A stretch of 64,000 nt of DNA. It comes from Nageia nagi. Lineage: Eukaryota; Pinophyta. Both the position numbers and the translations under genes were made by a program. This document shows, one piece after another, positions 11,481 to 23,973 of the stretch (positions are counted from its first letter, which is position 1; each line of letters begins with the position of its first letter). The notes under the pieces are model-generated. The model saw only the letters and a program-made list of their open reading frames with translations. It made no database searches and was not told the origin of the DNA. Location: contig JBITNC010000001.1 of NCBI GenBank assembly GCA_050084985.1, positions 118,048,001 to 118,112,000 on the forward strand. Direction: 5' to 3'.

Positions 11481-11899
11481 TTGTTGGTGTGTTATAAACT
11501 ATTGAGTGGCTTTTTTTATGATAATAAATAATAAAAATATGCCTCAATGTGCTAGGTATCTCCTTTTTTGGGACTTCTTTTCTAACTATAGCAAGATTTA
11601 TTTTAGTCGAGACATTAGTACCTAAATTTTGAGAAACATTACCCAAATGTGATGGTAATTGATATTGCTGATTTTGAGGTTAAGATAAAGAAGCCTTATA
11701 TTTCTTAGGTTCAAGTTGTATTAGGATAGATATTTTAATCTTGCTAAGGAACTTGGAGTTGTTGAAGAAGTGGCTCTAGTTTGAACATAATTTGCTTGTT
11801 CTCTAGCATATCCTAAAAGCTAAAAATTTATCATTATAAGATTAGTAGTAGGATTTATTATAGGTTCCACCATTTGGTCATAATCTAATCCTAGATATT

Positions 11900-12960
11900 T
11901 ATGTTGATAAATCATACATGAATATGGAATATGAGGAGCTAAGCATAGTGAACACCATTTCGTAATGCCTAAAGTAACACTTTCTGCAAAACTAGTCATG
12001 ATAGAATTCTCAATTATTTTGGAGATATTTGACTATTCTAGCTAGTTTGCCTTGGGATGGAATCTAGGTTGGTACTGATTATCATATATTTTGTAATTAA
12101 AACCTTGATTCTACCTTTCTTTCAAAGTGATCTTATTGATGAGATTCTTGATAGTTACCTCCAATTATCTTATTCTTTCCTCTTCTTGAGATTTTGGATC
12201 AGTACTAGTACTATGGATGCAAGAGCAAGTAATGTTGCAACTAATTTTGAACAATAGGTTTGGGAGGAGGTGGTAAGACTAAAACTCCAAGATGAGAAAT
12301 TTGTAGATCTTATTTAAGACATAAATTAGGAAACAAGGGCATAATGATTCTAGGTTACATCTTTCCAAAGGATACCAAAGCATGCTCAAAAGTTTTTACT
12401 ATATGGTAAATATCTTGTAAGGTATCTCTTGACATAAAAATAAGCATATTAAGGTCTAGGAGAAAGGCCTTACTATAATACACCAGAGCTTGTGTACTTT
12501 TTGGTCTAATTCTTATTGGTATAGATTTCCATATTCAATAAAATTTGATATTAAAATCATTAATGGAATCATGAGGATATCTTTTGATACATACTATAAG
12601 ATAAAGGAATGTGCTATCATCTCCATCTATAGTACATCTTTTAATTAAAGCTTGACATAACTCTCCCCATGAATTTCTAGATTGGAGGGTGAGGGTTCTA
12701 AACCATTCAACTACTTTTCCTTTAAAAGGGTGTGATAATAATTTGATCATCATAGTTTCATTAGTGATATCAAAGCTTGAAGCCAACAAAGATACATCTT
12801 GATAATATTCATATCATGTCTTACTAGATCTATCATACTTAGACAAAACTTAAAATTTTGCTTGAGTTATATTAGGGGAATTAGTAGCAATAACTAAAGG
12901 ATGACCATTATTCCAAGTAGGAAAGTCTACTGGCTGAGCCATACTTGGAGTAAAGGTAGG
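11900..12960 (-). pseudogene. Gypsy Gag, copy 1
   Basis: Open 12789-12535 carries a retrotransposon gag core (LLSHPFKGKVVEWFRTLTLQ and SWGELCQALIKR). Near 11,960-11,910 a zinc knuckle survives as CSLCLAPHIPYSC, followed by IYQHKYLGLDYDQMVEP. The same layout occurs in the Gag at 50.6-51.9 kb. A second, more decayed copy lies at about 14,900-14,050 as part of the tandem duplication. Confidence 0.7.
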
Positions 12961-13294
12961 AGGTGAAGGATTCTCTAGGGTTGAATCAAATACTGATGAT
13001 AGTGGGATTACCCTTAAGGGGACTATAGTATATATAACTTGAGAGATCTTTCACTTGGTCCTCTTATTAGGAATTAATAGCTCTTAAAATCTAAGATGTC
13101 TAAGAGAATTTCTGGCACTACTTCTAGTAAGTCTACATTCTAGAGGTGCCAAGGTTTAAAATATTAACTAGTTGATAGAAGAGTCACCAATAAGGTCAAA
13201 ATAACCTTATAATATTTGAAGGATATGATTGATAGCCCACCAAACATAGCTATCAGGCCTATCTATGCTTGTTAAATATGAAATTTAGTTCAAT

Positions 13295-13312
13295 GTCCCA
13301 TTAGGAATGCCA
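13295..13312 (-). other. Gypsy primer-binding site, inner copy
   Basis: The sense strand reads TGGCATTCCTAATGGGAC, 17 bases inside the LTR boundary at about 13,330. It resembles TGGCACACCCAGTGGGAC of the element at 48-54 kb. Confidence 0.6.
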
Positions 13313-15422
13313 AAAATAGAACTTTTTACTATTTATCGGTATAGTGTAACCTCAAAGGTTTTAGGCTGGTTGTGTTCTCCATTACCCTCAATAGTAGGTT
13401 CCTTAGAGATCAAAAGGTGGTGGGAATGCATTCATGTTATTCAAATTATATGTTGATTCTTATCTATTGTGAAGGTTTAAAGTAATAAGAAAGAGATAGA
13501 AAAGTAAAGAGTTACAAGAAAGAGATAAATTACTAAAGTAAAATTGAAACAAGAAATATACAACCTGGGCATTGTAGCACAGGCAGTAATGCATATTCAA
13601 GATGAAGAATAGTTAGCTATATTACCCTTGGCATCTCATAATCACAATACACAACTATAATTTTTAATGAAGTATCTTACACATAACATTCACAAAAGAA
13701 ATAAATAGCCACTTGTTGCAAAAGAGCAAAGCATTATCTATTTGTATTATCATATGTGAAAGCATCTTACAAATTTGGGCAAATTTATTCCATAATTGGG
13801 TGGTTATATCTCATTAATATACACAATTACATATCTTGAATGTAGCTAGTGTAGAAAACTATTTGATCTTATTAAGTAACTTAGAGTTATTGAAGAAGTA
13901 GCTCTAGTTTGTACATAATTTGCTTGTTCTCCAACATATCTTGAAAGCCAAAAATTTATCATTATAAGATCAATAGTAGGATCTATTATAGGTTTCACCA
14001 TTTGGTCATAATGTAATCCTAGATATTAATATTGATAAATCATACATGTATATAGAAATTGAGTAGCTAAACATGGTGAACACCATTTTATAATGCCCAA
14101 AGCAACACTTTTCTTTAAAACTAGTCATGATAGCATTCTCAATTATTTTGGAGACATTTGACTATTCTAGCTAGTTCACCTTGGGATGGAATCTTGGTTG
14201 GTACTGATTATCATATATTCTATAATTAAAACCTTGATTCTACCTTTCTTTTAGAGTGAGCTTATTGGTGATATTCTTGATAATTACCTTCAATTATCTT
14301 ATTCTTTCCTCTTCTCAAGATTTTGGATTAGTACTAGTACTAGTGGATGCAAGAGCAGGTAATGTTGTAACTGATTCTAAATATATGTTTGGGAGGACAT
14401 GGTAAGGCTAAAAATATAGGATGAGCAATTTGTGGAGCTTATTTAGGACATAAATTAGGAAATAAGGGCATAATGATTCTAGGTTACATCTTTTCAAAGG
14501 ATACCAAAGTATGCTTAAATGTTTTTACTATCTAGTAAATATCTAGGAAGGTATCTCTTGACATAATAATAAGCATATTAAGGTCTAGGAGAAAGGCCTC
14601 ACTATAATACACCAAAGCTTGTGTGATTGTTGTTATAATCCTTACTAGTATAGATTTTCATATTCAATACACTTTGATATTAAAATCATCAATGAAATCA
14701 TGAGGATGTCTTTTGATACATAGTATAAGATAAAGGAATGTGTTAACATTTCCATTTGCAGTAAATCTTTTAATTAAAGCCTGACATAACTCTCCCCATG
14801 AATTTATAGATTGGGGGTGAGAGTTCTAAACCATTCAACTACTTTTCCTTCAAAAGAGTGTGATAATAATTTGGTCATCATAGTTTTATCAATGATATCA
14901 AAGCTTGAAGCCAGCAAAGATACATCTTGATAATATTCATATCATGTCTTACCATATCCATCATACTTAGGCAAAACTTTAAAAGTTGTGTGAAATATAG
15001 TAGGGGAATTAGTAGCAATAACTAAAGGATAACTATTATTCCAAGCAAGAAAGTCTACTGGCTAAGCCATAATTAGAGTAAAGTTAGTAGGTGAAGGATT
15101 CTCTAGGGTTGAATCAAATACTAATGATAGTGGGATTGCCTGTAAGGGGAGTATAAGGGATATAAATTAAGAGATATTTTGCTTGTTCCTCCTATGAGGA
15201 ATTAATATCTCTTCAAATCTAATATGTCTAAGAGAATTTTTGGCACTACTTCTAGTAAGTCTACATTTTAGAGGTGCCAGGGTTCAAAATGTTGACTAGT
15301 TGATAGCAAAGTCACCAATAAGATTAAAATAACCTTATAATATTTGAAGGATATGATTGATAGCCCACCAAACATAGCTATCAAGCCTATCTATGCTCGC
15401 TAAATATGGAATTTAGTTCAAT

Positions 15423-15440
15423 GTCCCATCAAGCATACCA
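15423..15440 (-). other. Gypsy primer-binding site, outer copy
   Basis: The sense strand reads TGGTATGCTTGATGGGAC. It is the duplicate of the site at 13,295, next to the outer LTR at 15,458. Confidence 0.6.
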
Positions 15441-16566
15441 AAAATGGAACTTTTTACTATTAATCAGTATAGTGTAACCTTAAAGGTTTTAGTTTGGTCA
15501 TGTTCTCCACTACCCTCAATAGTAGGTTCCTTGAGAGAGTAGAAGGTAGTGAGAATGCACTTGTGTTGGTTTTCTACTCAATATTCAGATTATAGGTCAA
15601 TTCCTATCTATTGTGAAGGTTTAAAGTAACAAGAAAGAGATAGAAAAGTAAAGAGTTATAAGAAAGAGAGAAATAACTAAAGTAAAATTGAAATAAGAAA
15701 TATACAACCTGGGTATTGTAGCACAAGTAATAATCCATAGTCAAGATGAAGAATAGTAAGCTATCTTACCCTTGGCATCTCACAATCATAATACATAACC
15801 ATAATTTTTAAAGAAGCATCTCACACATAACATTCACAAAAGAAATAAATAGCCACTTGTTGCAAGAGGGCAAAGCATTATCTATTCATATTATCATATG
15901 TGAAAGCATCTTACAAATCTAGACAAATTTGCTAAAATGTTTGATCTTTTTAAATTCTAACAATATACCATTTATACATCTTTCTCCACTATTGTGTGGT
16001 TGTATCTCATTAATATACATAATTAGTATCTTGAATGCAACTAGCATAGAAAACTATTCATAATAAATAATACAACTATGTTAGAATATATAATGAACAA
16101 GTACTAATAGCATGACTATCTAAGAATTTGTAATTTTTGAATAATCATTTCCATAGAGCCATAATCCTTCTGAAATATCACTAACTGTTCCTTCTTTGAC
16201 CCTGTAGTTGATTAACAATGGCATTGTAGCAGATTAAACAAGTACTTGTTTGCAATTTGATAGGTATGATTTGGTACTATGCTCTATTGGTAGCTATCTA
16301 CTTCTCTACAAGTATTGATTATCCATACTATAGTTATGAATGAATAGAGTAATGGGGATTTATGAATAATATATTAACTTACTTGGAGAAGGAACTACCA
16401 TTGTTATGTGGAAATGAGTTGGAGTTGACATATTAATAGGGCCTTGAGGGTCAAACACTTAAGATCAAGTGGAATTGGGTGTTACTTCTTACCGATTACT
16501 CTTACCTTAGTTTGGTGGGTATTATTTCCTTTTTTAGAGATTTATTGATGATATTTCTCTTTTGAG

Positions 16567-16740
16567 ACCTACTAATTTTAGCCAAAAACTATGAAATCAT
16601 TACTTAAAATTAGTAGGTTCTATTTGATATCTTCTTGAACCTTCTCCTGCCATTACTTGTTTTACGATCCACTAATTCTTACCAAAAATTATGATATCAT
16701 CATTCAAAATTGATAGGCTCTATTTGATATCTTGACCTGT
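16567..16740. repeat. Duplicated hairpin-forming segment
   Basis: cctactaatttt (16,567-16,578) and aaaattagtagg (16,606-16,617) are perfect inverted arms. The same segment recurs with changes about 100 bp later (16,664-16,740), both ending in ctatttgatatctt. Confidence 0.6.
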
Positions 16741-16999
16741 ATTTACATAACTCCTAGACTCTTTATATTTATAAAACTCCTAGACACTTTGTATTTACTC
16801 AACTCCCAGACACTTTGTATTTACACAACTCCTAGACCTTTGTATTTACACAACTCCTAAACACTTTGTATTTACACAACTCTCAGACACTAAATTTACA
16901 CAACTTTTGAACATTTTGTATTTACACAACTCTCAAATATTTTGTATTTACACAACTCCCAAACCCTTTGTATTTATACAACTCCTAAACACTTTGTAA
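16741..16999. repeat. Ten-unit 26-bp minisatellite
   Basis: About ten head-to-tail copies of a 23-26 bp unit close to atttacacaactcctagaca. Unit differences are scattered. It lies near the outer end of the probable LTR. Confidence 0.85.
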
Positions 17000-17165
17000 T
17001 GTTTTTTACAAGGCAAAATATCTAAGATAAAGACTTGCTTATACAATAGCCTGATTATATATACAATAGCTAGCTACTAATAACTCTCAAAATTCTTCAG
17101 ATTAAGTGCTTATAGCAAATCCATATTTTATGTCAAAGGGGATAGAATTATAATAGAAAGAATTT

Positions 17166-17900
17166 GTGAAAAGAATAAAAAATAATAGAATGATAATGTA
17201 TTATCCCAACTCAGAGTGTGATTCTAAAGGAATACACATACCTAATAATTATTGCATTTCATCTAGATCACTATTCTCAAACTCATTTACCATATCATTC
17301 TTGAATTATTGCAGTAGAGAAGTGAAACTACTCATGAAGAAAATATCATCAACATATAAATAAATGATGATGAATTGAGAACCACTTACTTTCATATACA
17401 ATGTAGCTTCTGTTAAGCACATTGGATAATCATTCTGATGGAAGTATCAATTCTAGAGTACCCAACTCTAGGTGCTTGCTTGAGCCCATAAATATCTTTT
17501 TTCATCCTATACACTTTCTATTCATATCTTGGAACTATGAAACATTATTATTAGTCAACATATACTTCTTATTTCAAGTCACCATTCAAGAAGAATACTT
17601 TTACATCCATTTCATACATTGTAAGTTCAAAATAGGATGTAAGAGTAAGAAAATATCTATCTCAAGTATGATAACTGATGTAAATGTATCTTCATAATAT
17701 ATCCCTTCTTTCTAAACACAGCCCTTGGACACCAGTCAATATTTATGCTTAGAAATTCTACCATAAACATTATCCTTGGGATTATAGATCCATTTGACTC
17801 TAATAACATTTTATTTCTTTAGAGGAGGGACAAGCTCCCAAGAATCATTTTTTTAGATCTCCTCTATCTCATATTCCATGGCTAATTTCTAATCTTTATT
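17166..17900 (-). pseudogene. Copia RT fragment with YVDD
   Basis: Readable through stops: SWELVPPLKK, RVKWIYNPKDN, a decayed palm region, then QFIIIYLYVDDIFFMS (about 17,385-17,338) and NEFENSDLDEMQ. It ends near 17,166 without RNase H. Confidence 0.75.
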
Positions 17901-17914
17901 TGTAATAGATTCTT

Positions 17915-18640
17915 TTAAATTGAACGACTCAACAATTTTGGATGATCTTTGGTAACCCTTCTCTTATAAGGAGTTGTAGCCAAGGGGAGGTTGGTTTCTT
18001 GAATATGGAGAGGTTGAGCAAGTTGCATTGGCTTAGTTGACTCACCAGAACTAGTGTCTTCAAACTTCAAAGTGATGTCATGGGTATCATAATCCTTTTT
18101 GTATGCTTCCCCTTCATGAAATATTACATATGGGCTAATATGAAGCTTCCTAGTAGATAGATCATATAATTGGTAAGCTTTGAACTCATTAGAGTATCCT
18201 ACAAAGATACATTTGATGGATATTTCATCTAATATTTTCTTATTCTCCTTTTTCACACAAATGTAATAGGTAGAGCAAAAGATTTTAAGGTGATAAATAC
18301 TAAGTTTCTTACCAAATAAAACCTCATGGGGGCTTTAATGTTGCACAACGTTTATGGGGTAATGATTCAAAATGTATATATTAGTGTGTACAACTTCATC
18401 CCATATTTTTTTATCCATGCCCATCTCCTTGAGCATGCTTTGGGATATCTCAGTGACTATCAAGTTCTTTCTATCTACCACTCCATTCTATTATGGAGTG
18501 TAAGCATTTGTATACTTCTTCTTGATCCTATATCTATGGTAGAAGTATTTGACCTCATTTGAAGTGAATTCACCACCATGGTCTACACATACAAGAATAA
18601 TTATTAGTAAAGATTAACATATACTTGCACTTGGTCAAGT
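17915..18640 (-). pseudogene. Copia integrase, C-terminal half
   Basis: The order is GGEFTSNEVKYFYHRYRIKK (18,590-18,530), an AYTP--NGVVDRKN catalytic-Glu region in which Glu has become Asp, then open 18,256-17,915 with IKCIFVGYSNEFKAYQLYDL and HISPYVIFHEGEAY. The last part links integrase to RT. Confidence 0.8.
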
Positions 18641-19399
18641 TGGGAGTATGCATAGGTCTACACATATATGTGTACATCAACTTCAAAGGCTTATGGGATG
18701 TAAGTTGGTATGAGGGAAACTTCTATTTATTTTGTTTCCTATATATGTAGCTCTCACACAATGTCAAATGGAAGTGAGAAGGTAGGCATACCTCTCATAA
18801 TCTTAGGTAATCAATGAAGTGAGTTGAAATTGATGTGGCCACACCTCAAATGCTACAAATAAGAAGGATCATTGATGAATTTTAAGAATTTTACTACAGT
18901 TAGTTTCATCTTGAATGTGTACATATGATTATCAAACATGATAATTTTGGCAATGACTTTTTGATTGGCCTCATTGATTATGTGTAAGTGTACTTTCAAA
19001 ATACTTGCATATAGTCCAAATACATCTAAGCAATACTAATAAGATTTTGATTCAACTTGAGAATATATAGAGTATCATGCATGTGCATGATCTTTTAATT
19101 CACTTCTTTGAAAGTAATAGAACCCTTTATGGCAATATCAACTTGATTATTATCATCAAATCCAAATTTTTTGAAGGTATTTTCTTCAAGTTGAGTAAAT
19201 AAATTTTTGTTCTCTATCATGTGATTTTAGCTACCATTATCTAATTACCAAATCTCATCATCAATAATTTAAAATTTATTATGAGTCTAGAAGACATTAT
19301 GCTCACCTTACTCTTCATTATAGTTAACCTTCTACTCCTTTCAATAGCAATACTACTTTATGTGATAATTTTTCCATAGAGCTCATAATATCAATAAGT

Positions 19400-20200
19400 T
19401 GAGCTCTAGCTTTGGTTGGATGACCGACCTCTTACTCTACCACCATGAACTCTTGAAGTAGATTCTAAATAGGAGGAAGTAGAAGGTGGATCATTCATTT
19501 GCATTTTACCTGGAAATGCCTAATTAAGGTTCTCATATCTATCTCAAAGTTTGTACTCACACATTTGCAAGCTTCCATGTTATTTCAAAAGAGTGAATTG
19601 AGTATAATCATTGGACTCCTAAATAGTAATGGTGAAAGGATAAAACTTCTAGGTAAGGATATTCAATACATTCTCAAAAATTTGGATATCATCAAACTCT
19701 TCATCATGTGAATGAATACCATTCACCAAATCTTAAAATTTTTTCATGAAGAGTTAAATGGTCTCATCATCTCTCATTATCAAAGATTCAAACTCCCTAT
19801 GTAAGATTTGTAGCTTAGCTACTCTTACTTTGTATGATCCTTTATAGGCACTCTCAAGAGTATCCTATGCAACTTTAGAAAATGTGAATTATGCAATCTT
19901 GGTAAAGATAGGAATATCTATCCCACTTTGTATATCAAACAAAACTTTGGCATCCTTCATTTGGGTCACAAGGAGCTTTTTCTTCTCATTTTTTATGATT
20001 AGTGCAAAGAAAGATATATAATTTTGTACAACATTATGAGACAATATTCCATAAATCTTGTAAGATAAGGAATATATGCATCTGAATGGTCCAATATTCA
20101 AAGTATTCTCAACTAATATAAGGATATACAACTATTAACAACTTCCATTATTATAATCTATTTTACCCAATAGAATGACCAAATATAATACCAATTAAAA
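19400..20200 (-). pseudogene. Copia Gag, broken
   Basis: Open 20,131-19,889 is the N-terminal capsid: VTQMKDAKVLFDIQSGIDIP. Below it, read through stops, come LESAYKGSYKVRVAKLQIL and a Gly/Arg-rich SRVHGGRVRGRSS piece near 19,450. Confidence 0.7.
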
Positions 20201-20222
20201 ATTTACAAGTTTTAGAGATAAT

Positions 20223-20234
20223 GCTTTGATACCA
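20223..20234 (-). other. Primer-binding site (initiator-Met tRNA) of the truncated copia
   Basis: The sense strand reads TGGTATCAAAGC. The 5' LTR is expected to begin at TG 20,237-20,238 and extend upward. Confidence 0.8.
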
Positions 20235-20236
20235 AT

Positions 20237-21630
20237 TGAAGAAATTAAAGGCTCCAAGCTCTATTACCAAATTAGAGATTTGAAACTCCCAAGATGTAAA
20301 TATAGTTAACCAAGGATGAAATAAATACATGAACTTTTAGGCAATTTTAGATGGATCAATTTTTGTCAAAATATGAATTAACCTTACACTTGGATAGAGA
20401 ATGAAAATAATTTTTCAACAATTATGTAAATACCTAAATCAAAGTTACAAATCTCTTGAAGCATTAATTTGAACTTATTGGTCTCAAAATAAATTTCCCA
20501 AACCAAAAATAGTGCAAAATATGATAGTGCTAAAGTTTAAACATTTCTAATAAGCTAAAACTTTCTAAAATTATGGGAAAGTCAAAAAATTGAAGAATTA
20601 CACACTTTAATGGGTTCCAAGTGGCTTGAGCTCTTCCAGATTATAGGAAAGTCATAAATTCTTAGAAAGTTGACTGGTTTACTAGGTCAATTTTGAATGG
20701 TTGTACCTTGGTTAAATCATAATGAAACCTAGTACTATGAACTATCAAAATGATCACATGATATTATATATCCAATAGTGAAGGTCTAAGAAATGTTGGA
20801 GAACAAAAGGGTCAAATGTAAGCTTGAAGTAAAAGTCTTCTCAGAGCTTTCTAAGTAAGACTATAGAAATGCATGTTTGTATTTTTTTTATTTCTTAGTG
20901 TGTTCCACTAATAAAGTATAGAAATGTATATGTGGTTAGAAAGGTATTGAAACCAACTATCCAAACAAAAAGGAAATACATAAAATGGAGGTCTAGAATA
21001 AAATTTATAACATCTATATGAAAACATTTTTGTTAAGGATAGTTTAGGGAAACCATAAAATATATCAAAATCTAATGCTCAAAATAGAAACCTCAAAGAT
21101 ACTCACATAGCTATAATTACCTCAAATATCAAAATATAACCTTGGAATAGAGTCATAGTACTTATATAAAAATATGCACATGTTTTCTTATGCATACAAG
21201 CTTTGAAATAAAAAATACACTATACAACCTTAGAGAATTATACAAAAAATATGAATGCTTTCTATTAGGGCCAAAATGAAACCATAACATTACAATAAAA
21301 TCATTAATATAAAATGGGAAATTAAGTCCCTATTTATGCAAAGAGAAAATGGAGTGTTTTAGACTCAACGAGATTTGACAAATTATATATCCACTCAAAT
21401 AATTAGGAAAAATACAAATGGATGTCCAGTACTTGCTTACAAAAGGTATGGGTATCCATGATTCTAAATATGGCTAAAAGTAAAAATAAGATTGAGTATT
21501 AATCAAGCAACTACTAAGCCTTGAACTCTTCCAACTATGATTAATTCTTATAGGTGAATAGGATACTAAAAAGTAGTCATTGGTAAGTTAATGGAAGTTT
21601 ATCAAAAGTATGGAATTCAAAAATGGAATA
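20237..21630 (-). repeat. 5' LTR of the truncated copia plus unassigned sequence
   Basis: The lower edge (20,237) is set by the primer-binding site. With no second LTR in the window the upper edge cannot be placed. AT-rich, with no coding signal that I can support. Confidence 0.4.
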
Positions 21631-21631
21631 T

Positions 21632-21777
21632 TAAATTCCTTCAAGTGGATCTAACCCTTTCCTAGGTAACAATGACCTGGTTCCCAAGGATTTTTGCATG
21701 TAAAGTGCAACTTCTTAATCCTCAAATCATTTTGTATGTCCTCATCTACCCTTCTTTCCAAAGGCATAGGTGGAAAG
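21632..21777 (-). pseudogene. Gypsy Gag zinc-knuckle fragment
   Basis: The minus strand reads PLERRVDEDIQNDLRIKKL, then HFTCKNPWEPGHCYLGKG, which matches the plant gypsy Gag motif in which a CxxC...PGH...C knuckle follows a VDE/D-IQ--LR segment. The first Cys is His here and a TAG follows the knuckle. No protease or RT follows, so this is an isolated remnant. Confidence 0.6.
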
Positions 21778-22099
21778 TTTTTTTCAGGGTGGAACATTAG
21801 CCTTCCATCACTTTCTAACTATTAGGGTAAATTATATTAATAAAAAAGGTTTGATATTTTAAGGATCTACAAAACCTTTACATTAAGATATATCTTTGAA
21901 TACCATAACAAAATAACATAAAGTATCTACCCTTGGGAGTTCTATCTATTTTTCTTTTATGTAATGTCAAAAATAAGGTAGAGTGAAGCAAAAATATCAT
22001 TAAAAAGTAGATATTTGAGGTATAAAAGAGGCCTATATATCTATTTTGACTTTTTTACTTCCATACTTATCATAAAATTGTACTAATATAGTTAGAATA

Positions 22100-23973
22100 T
22101 ATATTTTCTTTAACATTTAATAGTATAATAATATCCTCCTTATTTTTGAACTAGAATGCCTTATTCCTAAAATCATGTTTGTTTCCTCCCATTAGTATCA
22201 TTACAAACTCTAGTGGATCTACATCACCTGAAGTGTTCTTGATTTTCTTCTTGTTATTAGTTGTTTTGGTGGCTACTCCTTTATACATACATTTGTAATT
22301 CTTCAATTTGAATCATTTATCCTTCTCATATTGGTATAAAATAATGACATGAGGGGATTTTTATTGCCTAATGGTTTCTTATTTACTTCCTTCTTTTTTT
22401 TTTCCTCTCATTCTTGTTAAAATTGAACTTTGGATTTTTCCTTTATATTTTTTATTCTTTTGTGTCTTCTTTTTTAATTCCTTACATACCTCTACTTCAC
22501 TCTCCTTGTTTATCTTTGGTTGAACTTATTTTATATCCTATTAACTAGGGTGTATCATATTCTTCCTTATACCCCAAGCTAGTGGTGGTCTTTTGATTAG
22601 TATCTCTTCTAGTTAAGGAATATGTCCTTGAGTCTCCTCTACTTGTTTCCTTTCCTTTACTCTTTTTCCTCTTGTCCTAATTATTTGTTTTGTTGTAGCT
22701 TCACTCTCCTATTAGCCCTTATTTTCTATCTTATATTTTTTTAATAGAAATCCCATTTAGCATTATTCTTCCTTTGTCCTTTAATCTTTGTTGTTGATGT
22801 TACTTCTTCATTTATTCTCATTCTAATCATGTTCTTCTCTTTATCATCTAGCACTATATCACCCCTCACATTTATATTCCTTCTTTGTATTATTATAGCT
22901 AATGGTATGTCCTCATCACTATCTACAATTTTTATCATCAAGTTTCTTCTAGGTTGTTTTCTCATAGTAAGATTATATACCAATTTGATTATACCTTAAT
23001 GTAGAGGGACCTTATTCATATCTTTACACTTTTCATCAAAACTTTTGTTGATTTGAGGATAAAAAAGGGTAATTTTATAGACTTTGTATCATTAAACCTA
23101 AAATTATTTAACAAAGTAAAATAGTATACATACACAATATTTTGGCTACCCTCTAGTATCACATACATCATTAGGGCTCTCACCATATCATCTATAATGA
23201 GCCAAACTAGGACTCATCAAAACTACTCAAAATAATTTTTGATTTTTTACCAACACTCTACAATAAACCATATATGAAATATTACATAAATTATTGAAAA
23301 TAAATTTTAGAATTAAGCCACAAATAAAATTTAAAATAATTCTAAATATTACTGAAGTATGAACCAAAATTGCTAACAAGAAATTAGAAATGAATGCCAA
23401 GGAATTATATTTACCAAGGAGATATGTTACAATTGATAAATGAGAAAAAGTATACCCTAGAGGGTCCCTCTCCAAGATCCTAAAATGTATATATGAAAGT
23501 GTAAACTCTGATCCAAGCTTTTCTAAGGTTGGCACTCCATATGGAAGGAAGGAAATAGTGCTAAAGATATTCAAAATGACATCCTAAAGCTATACATCAA
23601 ACCCTAGAATGAAATGATAATCCTCTAGGTTGATGTATCACATGAATGATTCATAATCATTGATCTAAGTGCCAATTAGGCCAATGAAAATCACTTTTGA
23701 ACCCTTTGTACATCCACCTATGGATACATCAATGGTTTTCATGTTTGAATCTCAAATATGAGAGGGTTTTCATATTTGAATATAAAATATGAGAGGGTTT
23801 TAATCCTTTAGATCTAACTCCTATGGATTTTATCCATAGGTGTTGGTTTATAATTCAAACTCTCAACCCAAGTATTTCTTCAAATGGTGCACTTCTCTTC
23901 CTTTTATAAGTAAACTTGAAATTGCAAGATTCATTATGAAATGGTTCATTGATCAAACCTAAAAGGTTCTAAT
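22100..23973 (-). pseudogene. Old coding-like tract, segment D (C-terminal), unknown family
   Basis: The minus strand from 23,973 reads as protein with few stops: EPFHNESCNFKFTYKRKRSA, SIGGCTKGSKVIFIGLIGT, then a long open piece 23,574-23,227 (PYGVPTLEKLGSEFTLSYI) and 22,983-22,741 (KIVDSDEDIPLAIIIQRRN). Below that is a Lys/Arg-rich tail to about 22,100. The tract is cut at 23,973 by the Tat insertion and resumes at 41,559. I do not recognise it and see no catalytic motif. Confidence 0.4.

Larger units (their letters stand above)
11731..16057. repeat. Tandem duplication of an LTR+gag unit (about 2.13 kb x 2)
   Basis: 11,731-13,861 and 13,862 to about 16,057 align throughout at an offset of about 2,128-2,131 bp (for example ttgggatgga at 12,052 and 14,181, caatgtccca at 13,291 and 15,419). 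Each unit holds part of gag, the leader, the primer-binding site and the first 530-600 bp of LTR, giving the order LTR-gag-LTR-gag-pol on the minus strand. The copies differ by many substitutions, so the event is old. Confidence 0.85.
1..17150 (-). mobile_element. Degenerate Ty3/gypsy (Tat-like) element, ends approximate
   Basis: On the minus strand from high to low coordinate: LTR, primer-binding site, gag, protease, RNase H, RT, second RNase H, integrase, then the extra ORF at 1-1756. Stops and frameshifts are everywhere. The 5' LTR starts inside at 15,458 and probably reaches about 17.1 kb; no target duplication could be set. The 3' LTR is not in the window. The copia element at 1762-7132 interrupts it. 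The placement of an RNase H between protease and RT, the primer site TGGCATTCCTAATGGGAC and the gag style all match the smaller element at 48,289-53,922. Confidence 0.75.
15458..17150 (-). repeat. Probable 5' LTR of the degenerate gypsy element (outer end uncertain)
   Basis: The inner edge is placed by analogy with the 52,012 boundary: tattaatcag here against tattgattag there, each just beyond the primer site. The same edge recurs at 13,330 in the duplicated unit. The outer edge is guessed at the start of the neighbouring copia RT near 17.15 kb. It contains the repeats at 16,567-16,740 and 16,741-16,999. Confidence 0.45.
17166..20236 (-). mobile_element. Truncated Ty1/copia element
   Basis: The minus strand from 20,236 down reads primer-binding site, gag, integrase and RT, and stops just after the RT active site near 17.17 kb. 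RNase H and a 3' LTR are missing from this side. The loss coincides with the outer end of the neighbouring gypsy LTR, so the rest may have been displaced by that insertion to beyond the window. All frames are interrupted. Confidence 0.8.

Noticed and set aside
16741-16999. Regular repeats resembling a CRISPR array
   Set aside because: Units are head to tail without unique spacers, in a plant retroelement; a minisatellite.
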